From: Neurospora tetraspora
Lineage: Eukaryota; Ascomycota; Sordariomycetes; Sordariales; Sordariaceae
Length of the DNA stretch: 64,000 bases
Assembly (NCBI RefSeq): GCF_033439725.1
Contig: NW_026944388.1
Span: 2,542,001 to 2,606,000, forward strand
Reading direction: 5' to 3'
Below, piece after piece: positions 57,585-64,000 of the stretch (position 1 is its first letter; the number at the start of each line of letters is the position of its first letter). Under the pieces are notes generated by a model, which saw nothing but the letters and a program-made list of their open reading frames with translations, did no database searches and was not told the origin of the DNA. The position numbers and the translations under genes were made by a program.

Positions 57585-59547
57585 ATGCCATTCTGCCCAC
57601 TCCTCTCATTCGAAGCTCTGATGGCCAACTCAAAGAAAACGGCGCGCGGCAAACCGACCGCAGCCAAGCAGAAGACCGCCGAACCCATCGCGACAACCAA
57701 AGCAGTCGCACCAGCCGATCCCACCGCAACCACCGATCCTGACGCGACCACCGAGCCCGCCGCTCCGGCCAAGCCCGTCGTCGCTCCCGTCAACGCTGAC
57801 GGCGAATATGAGGTAGTGGACGAGCTGAAGACGATCAAGGCGTATGCCGACGACCACAAGGGCATTCCCTCTCATTGGGATGTCAAAGCCATCGTCGCCG
57901 CTATCGGTCGCAGATAGAAGTATTCGATGCGCACAGTCAACGAGTACCCAGTAACCAGGCGCCTTGCTAATGTCCTAAAGAAGGCCGCTCGGATCAAGTT
58001 TAGGAAGGGGGATGGCGTTATGCTCAAAGATCAGTTGATGCCCTACTTTCCTGAGCCCAGCATCTGGGCGTCAATGGTCGTTTTCCAATATTGGTTCAGA
58101 CGCGGAAAAACCCGATGCGCTTGAGTTGCTAACTAATTTCCCGACCGCCTGGGAAAAGTACGAGGAGGATTGGTGCTTGATATCCTACGTTATGGGCTTC
58201 AAGCCCGCGAAGGGATTAAGGCTTGCTAAGAATCCGTTTAACGATATGAAGTGGCGCGAGCAATTTATGGAACCTCCTATTAATATGCTCAAGGCTGTGA
58301 GGATCCCGGTTCTTAAGAAATCCTTTAACTTTGACGTCTTCCCTAGGAATGAGGTTTTTGCCGAACCCTTACCTCTTGACGAATGGTGGTATATTGAAGG
58401 ACCTAAGTTTGTTTGGCATTGGGACGGAGTGAAAGCGACGAAGTCCTCTCGAGTTACTCGCTCGACCCCGACCGCAGTCAAAAAGGAGAAGGCAAGTGAC
58501 GAAGTCATTAACACCAAGACCGGAGAGAACGAGAGCTCCAGCAACGTTGACGCCACCAAGCCTGCCGCATCGAAGGATGTCGCCATCAGCACCGAGACGG
58601 GAGAAAGCAAGAACACCATCAACGTTGATGTCACCAAGCCTGCCGCATCGAAAGATGTCGCCATCAAGACCGAGACTGGGAAGAGCAAGATTGACGTCAC
58701 CAAGCCCGCCGGATTAAAAGATATTGCCGTCACCACCGGAACTGAGACCATCAACATTGACACCACCATTAGCGATCCAGTCGTCAAGCAGCAGGCGGAT
58801 AAGCCGTTGATCACTATTCCCAACGACGTAATTGAGATTATAGACTCTGACTTGGAGTGGGAGCCTCCCGTCAATATTGCTGATGAGGTGGTTACTGTGG
58901 CTAGTATGAACAAACCTTTTTTCGACTTCGCGGCGGTCACCAAAAAGGAGATGAAGGACTATGTTGACGCGGCCATGGATGGATTGCCCAACGAGGACGA
59001 TATCAATGCGGAGATCGAGAAGATTGGCAGAGGCATGAAGAAGCTTAAGCGTAAGTATCGCGAGATGGAGAAGAAGAACGAGGATTTGGAGGAGGAGTGC
59101 AAGGAGTTGAACGAGAAGCTGGGCGCGGCCTTGCAGAGGATCACGGAGTTGGAGGGGCGAGAGGCCAAGAGACAGAAGGTCGCGGACATGGAGCAGAAGG
59201 AGATTGAGGAGGAGCAGCCCGAGAAGAAGAGGCTTAAGGAGGAGGAGCTCGAGAAGAAGAGGCTTGAGGAACAGAGGCTCGAGGAGGAGAGACTTGAGGA
59301 GCAGAAGCTCGAGGACGCGAAGAAGCTTGAGGCCAAGGTTGTCGGCAGGAACCCCAATGCCTTCATCACTGATGAGGTCGCGCAGCGCATGGAGCGCCAG
59401 GAGAAACAGATCAACGTTGACGACGGACACTTGATAGTGAAGCACGGCCTGTACTCTTTCTTCTACGGAGATGGAGTTGTCGTGCGCTGGGTCGGCAAAC
59501 CGAACAACGTTCGCAATGGAGTTTGGGTTCCGGCAAGGAAGGTCTGA
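57585..59547 (+). pseudogene. Coiled-coil protein gene with one TAG and one frameshift
   Basis: One coherent reading of about 650 codons is broken twice. A TAG lies at 57915-57917 in the first frame. A +1 shift at GGAAAAACCC (58104-58113) causes a TGA at 58122-58124; beyond it the next frame runs open to the stop at 59545-59547. Translation could start at 57585 or, more typically, 57621 (MANSKKTARG). Content in order: Ala/Thr/Pro-rich N-terminus; a globular Trp/Phe-rich part; three roughly 22-residue repeats (VDATKPAASKDVAI type, 58540-58780); a coiled coil of over 100 residues with EEQRLEEERLEEQ repeats (about 58990-59340); and a C-terminal FYGDGVVVRWVGKPNNVRNG segment. Family unknown; probably lineage-specific. 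Codon use and conservation of the rest of the frame suggest recent breakage, editing or assembly error. Confidence 0.65.
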
Positions 59548-60906
59548 GGTTTATCAATTGCGCATCTATAGCGCATCATGGAGGAGACTTTTTTTACACC
59601 CCGTTCATTCGGGCAATGTACGATAGGTAGATAGGCAGACGACGAGGACGTCGTCATTTTTCTTTCGAGAGGGGCATTGATGCAGGAAATTTACCGCGTG
59701 CTCAACAATCTCCGTTTTTATCAAATCATTTAACGTCAGCGCAAAACAATCCTTCCAGGTATAACAGAGTCTTTTTACCAGTTTAACCTTTCCCAGGGCA
59801 TCAGCCCATTCCCCGATTATTATGCCGCATTATTCCCACCAGGAGTCAATGTTGTCCATGGGTTCGGCTGCCAATACGCGATTTTGCGGGGATTTCCAAA
59901 TTTCAAAGATATTCCCCTTACTTTTCTGGTTCCCCATACATAACCCTGAGGTTACACCATGTACCTCCGAGCCAAAAGATGGGACGGGGATTTGGCTAGC
60001 AAATTGGGCTCTCATTTCGTCGCAACCTTCTTCCTCAGCAAGCAGGCCGTCCCGTGTACCCGCATCTTTTGTCCCAACCCTAAATTTTGCACTCTTCAAG
60101 CAAAGTTTCCCAAAGATTTAAGCTCCAGAGACTTTCAACAACAGGGCGTTATAATCGGCGATGTACATTCGAATTTGCTCAAAAACTTCTCCCGGCCAAT
60201 CGTGTCTGTAAGTATCGGAAACCCCCAAAGCGTTCGAGGTTATAATATATCTAGCTAGGGTATTGCAATATCGTTTTGTCGTAGTTTCGTCGCTATCTAG
60301 GGTTGCTAAACCTCGCCGCTCGCAAAGCAAAGTCCGTCGGGGTGTCGGCTGTCGGCAATAGACTCTTGTTCGAGTGGTCCTCCAAGTTTGGTTTTACGAT
60401 GTTTTCTAGTTTCCTGTTCTTTCTAACCTCTTCCAACACCTTAGTAAAGTATGTCTTAATAATTTTAGATTTGTGCTCAATTGATGCTAGTCGTCTTCGT
60501 TGGTAAGAAGCTTCTAGTGGATAACGAAGGAGGAACTCTCTCCAATCTGAGGTAAACTTTGTGTTGTTCGAATTGCCTTCGACGAACGGAGAACTTCATT
60601 GTTAGGGGAGTTCAAAGCGGATGCCTGCCCTGAATGACCCGCTCTGTTTTGGCACACGCTCATTTGAGCGTGGGACTGCTCAGATAAGTAGGATATACAT
60701 GTACCATATAAGAGTACTCTCCCAGTTACCCTTCGTTAAGGTTAATTGGATTATTAATTTATATTATATTAACCTAACGTCTATCTTGCTTACACTCTGT
60801 GAAGTTGTGCGCGGGGTCCCAAGTTGAGGCTCTCAACAATGCTTAGGTATCCTGTGCTTTCTTTGACAACGCTGTCGTCAACCGTTACGCTCTGTTGCTC
60901 TGTCCA
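59548..60906. other. Intergenic region before second Gypsy copy
   Basis: About 1.36 kb with normal to mildly AT-rich composition. It contains small frames without domains and one short perfect inverted repeat at 60655-60672. Confidence 0.55.
60655..60672. repeat. 8-bp inverted repeat
   Basis: CACGCTCA and TGAGCGTG separated by TT. No associated gene or function is evident. Confidence 0.6.
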
Positions 60907-61195
60907 TGTCAGGCCGCTAGGGGCCTGCCAGGCGTCGGGGCCGTACTAGTACCGTAGAGCACCGATGGGTAGGTAGTATAACGCCGTAATGTGGCGTTGG
61001 ATTAGTTTGGAGCCGCTCCGGATTTAGTTACTATAAGATTGAGTCTATATTGTTATAAATAGTCGTTAAACTCGCCTCTAAATTTATTGGGTTTAGCTAT
61101 TAATATATTTTTAATCCCTTTCTTATTTTGACGTTCTCTACGTATTTATACTATTTGTAGATACTTTAACTTTACCTTTTATTATATTCTTAATA
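60907..61195 (+). repeat. 5' LTR of Gypsy copy 2
   Basis: Starts TGTCAGGCCGCTAGGGGCC and ends TTCTTAATA; full-length match in extent to both LTRs of copy 1. The first 100 bases remain GC-rich. Confidence 0.92.
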
Positions 61196-61899
61196 AATTA
61201 ATAGTTTTCTTTGTAGGAGTTAAATTGTTATTAATAGGATGTAAATACGTAGCGGACGATTTATTTTTCGGACTATTGAAGAAACCCCTCCCTTTATTTC
61301 CGGCGTATAAACGTTATTTATTACTCCTTTCGCTGTAGTTGCCGTCGATTCCTAATAACCCCCTCCCTCATTTTAATATTGTTAGCCGAATATTAAAGAA
61401 ATAGATGACGATAATTCGGATAGCGATTATTCCTTTATTCCCTCTTACGTTTCTTACAACCTTCTTTATTATTTCGAAATTAATATTATAATATAGAAAT
61501 AAAAATTCTTTGAATCCTGTATTTCTATTATTAAATTACTTATAATTTATCTCCAGCTATATATATTTCTTTAAAATTAATATAACTTTATAAATTTCTT
61601 GTAGTAAAATTAATTTAATAATTACTTTCCTATCCCCTTCGGGTTTTAATATTAAAATTACTTTTTTTATAATTAAATATACCTCCTTACCCTCCTTATC
61701 CCTATTATCGCTCTTTAAATTATAATATTAATTATTCTTATATTTACTTAACCGATTTAATTTATTACTTCCGGATATTACTTTAAATATAATATTTCTA
61801 AATTTATTAGCGAAAATTCTTCGTAATTACGTAATTTTATTTTTAATTTTAATAATTTTTATTACGAATACCCGTAAACGTCATTCGTATTTAGTATTA

Positions 61900-64000
61900 A
61901 TTATATTAAAGGCAATTTAAAAAACGCTTAAATCAAATATATTATTACTTTTAAAAAGAAATCTAATTATAATCCCAATTACAATACCCTTACCTAGAAA
62001 AATTTATATACCTGTTTAAAACGGGAATTTAATAGAAATATTTAAATTATTAAGTACGTTACCTTTACTAATTTTAAAAGTATATATTAGGGCAATATCG
62101 AATCTATTTGAATATTTTATAATCGGTTCTATATAGAAGAATTTAATTTATCCTACGAATAGTTAGAATATTCGCGGGTTCTATAGTAAGCTAACTAATT
62201 ACGTCCGTATTTGTATAATAGTATTTTATTTACGAATAGTATTAATATGCTAATTAAGGCGGTAATATATATAGAGCGTTTAAAAAGTTTAGAAACCTTT
62301 AAACCGTTAATATAGTGTTAATACTTTTAAATACCATATTCCTATTCGTTTTAAATTTCTCCTCTTCTTACTTCTACTTTAAACGTTATTATTATACTTA
62401 TTTTTAATCTTATTAGTTCTTTTAATTTCTTTTATCCTTCCACTTATATTTTTATAAATCTTAACCTCCTTTATTTTTATTATAATTAAATTAAATATAT
62501 ATATAGTCGTTATTAAATTATAAAGTTGTATAGTATTTATTATGAATATATTAAGTTTAAGTATTCGGCGTTCGTTTATACCGAATGTATTTCTTTTAAT
62601 TATGATAAATTGGGTTATATAGCGTATAATTGTTTCTTCCCTCTTAGCGCTCCTATTCGAAATATTAGTATTAAACTAATTACGCTAGTAAAGGTTACGG
62701 CAGCCTTAATTTAGGGATACGTAAGTATATTATAATTATATTCAAGTATAAAATTATTGGTAAAAATTTATAGAAATTAACGGAAAATTTAGGGCTTGAT
62801 AGATTTTAGCGCGGAGTTAAACCTTATTAGAAGGTATCTACTCCCGTCGGACGCTAAAATAGAATTAGTAAATTACTGTCTTATCGATTTCTCTTTATAA
62901 CCCGTTTTAATATATAATTCAATTACTTACTTTATTAAAATACGCGACTCCTATAATATTAAGCAGAAAAAAAAAAGGATTATATTTATAATTATTAATT
63001 CCTTTAATATAGACGTTATTTTTAGATATTTTTAGTTATACGAATATAATTCCGAAATCGATTAGTGTCGAAAGAAATTCCGTTTCCGGATTGAAGTATA
63101 AATTTGGAAGAGAGTAAAGAGCTAATTAAAAATATCTACGAAGCCGCGGTATACCTTTACGGCCTTTATTAGGATTCTATCCTTATATTAGACCCGAAAG
63201 AGATGTTAAAATCTTCAAGCGGTTTCGACCTCCTGCTATTCGCGAACGTTCCTTTCGAAATTCCCTTATCCTTATATATAAAGTTTTTAACCTTACCGGA
63301 AGCCCTGAAATTCCCCGATAGTTCTTCTAATATACCGATTCCTATATTCCTTAATATACCCCTGAATATACCCTTTAAAATTTTTAAGATTATATTAAAT
63401 GGAATTTACCCGTTGTTAAAGCTTTTATTAGAATTAATATTTCCGGAGCCGGCTATCGCCGACCCTAAAATAGAAATAACTATAGCCGAACTATTAATTC
63501 CCCTAGAGTATAATAAATATTAATAAATATTCGAAACGTTAATTATACCTTTACTATAATTTAATTATTTAGAATATTATATCGATTTAATCGAAGGAGG
63601 GTCCGCTCCTTAGGGATTAATTTATACGTTTAATATTAAAAAATTAGAAGTATTCTAAGAATAATTAGCGGAAATATTAAATAAAGAATAAATTCGGCCG
63701 TTTATTAGCCTAGTAGGGGCTCCTATCATTTTTATTTTAAAAAAGGGAATTAAATTAAGGTTATACGTTGATTATTATTAGTTAAATAAGGTAACGAAGA
63801 AGAATTATACAGCGTTACCTCTTATTTAGGAGATTTTAGATCGGTTATTATTAATAAAAAAACTTTATAAAATTAGATTTAAAGGATATATATTACTGGA
63901 TTCGAATTAGATAAAGAAATAAAAAGAAAACGGCGTTTTGTATCAAGTATAGGTATTATAAATTTTTAATTATATTAATAAAATTAATTAATATTCCCAC
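61900..64000 (+). pseudogene. gag-pol of Gypsy copy 2, RIP-destroyed, partial
   Basis: A zinc-knuckle relic at 62586-62633 reads CISFNYDKLGYIAYNC, where the second Cys and the His of a CCHC knuckle are both Tyr, as expected from G-to-A and C-to-T change. Reverse transcriptase begins near 63715 with GAPIIFILKKG, VDYY, LNKVTKKN and ALPLI text, typical of the Gypsy RT N-terminal half. The frame at 63203-63523 is only an open stretch of the gag/protease-side region, not a functional gene. Confidence 0.83.

Larger units (their letters stand above)
60907..64000 (+). mobile_element. Gypsy-type LTR retrotransposon, copy 2 (cut by window end)
   Basis: Same family as copy 1: the LTR is also 289 bp and internal landmarks fall at the same distance from the LTR start (the end of the EYNKY/EYKEF frame is 2,616 and 2,617 bases in). 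The window ends inside the reverse transcriptase region, so the 3' LTR and target duplication cannot be checked; the five bases before the LTR are GTCCA. RIP damage is heavy and mostly at different sites from copy 1. Confidence 0.92.

Noticed and set aside
58185-59445. Long minus-strand frames in the coiled-coil gene
   Set aside because: They are antisense shadows of the repetitive Glu/Lys/Leu coding strand.

Overview
The window looks like a chromosome segment of a filamentous ascomycete, most likely a Sordariales species related to Neurospora. The host genes have short GT-AG introns (mostly 57-135 bp), CTAAC/TACTAAC branch sites and moderate GC. They are interleaved with long, extremely AT-rich, stop-riddled blocks whose mutations are C-to-T and G-to-A transitions giving a TpA excess, the signature of repeat-induced point mutation (RIP). 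The species call is inference from sequence style; no database search was possible.

Left, gene-bearing part (1-36.3 kb). A 3'-truncated Zn2Cys6-like regulator (1-2368, minus) is followed by a microsatellite-rich gap and a low-complexity conserved-looking protein (6510-7966, minus). A gap of about 7.5 kb comes next, then a C2H2 zinc-finger regulator (15509-18731, plus) whose first coding exon lies beyond an unusually long 1,345-bp intron. Three minus-strand genes follow: a YcaC-type cysteine hydrolase with a signal peptide (20408-21450), a cytochrome P450 (22515-24728) and a HeLo-domain pseudokinase-like protein (26051-27979). A plus-strand Zn2Cys6 regulator (31773-33960) ends the gene-bearing part. 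A P450, a hydrolase and a pathway-type regulator side by side could be a small accessory metabolic group, but no PKS, NRPS or terpene synthase is visible.

Repeat-dominated part (36.3-64 kb). A first RIP-degraded block (36.3-42.06 kb) is of unknown class. A second (43.98-55.59 kb) is a three-level nest. A Fot/pogo-type DNA transposon with long inverted repeats and a TA target duplication is split by an 8.3-kb Gypsy-type (chromovirus-like) LTR retrotransposon with 289-bp LTRs. That element is itself interrupted in its chromodomain by a 139-bp TG...CA insertion resembling a solo LTR, flanked by an AAAAG duplication and not RIP-mutated. Between this nest and a second, window-truncated copy of the same Gypsy element (60907-64000) lies an island with two broken genes: a partly duplicated, RIP-stopped ABCG transporter fragment and a coiled-coil gene carrying one in-frame TAG and one frameshift.

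No rRNA gene, convincing tRNA gene or CRISPR array was seen. Gene models were spliced by eye using reading-frame continuity; where the phase closes exactly this is stated in the entry.
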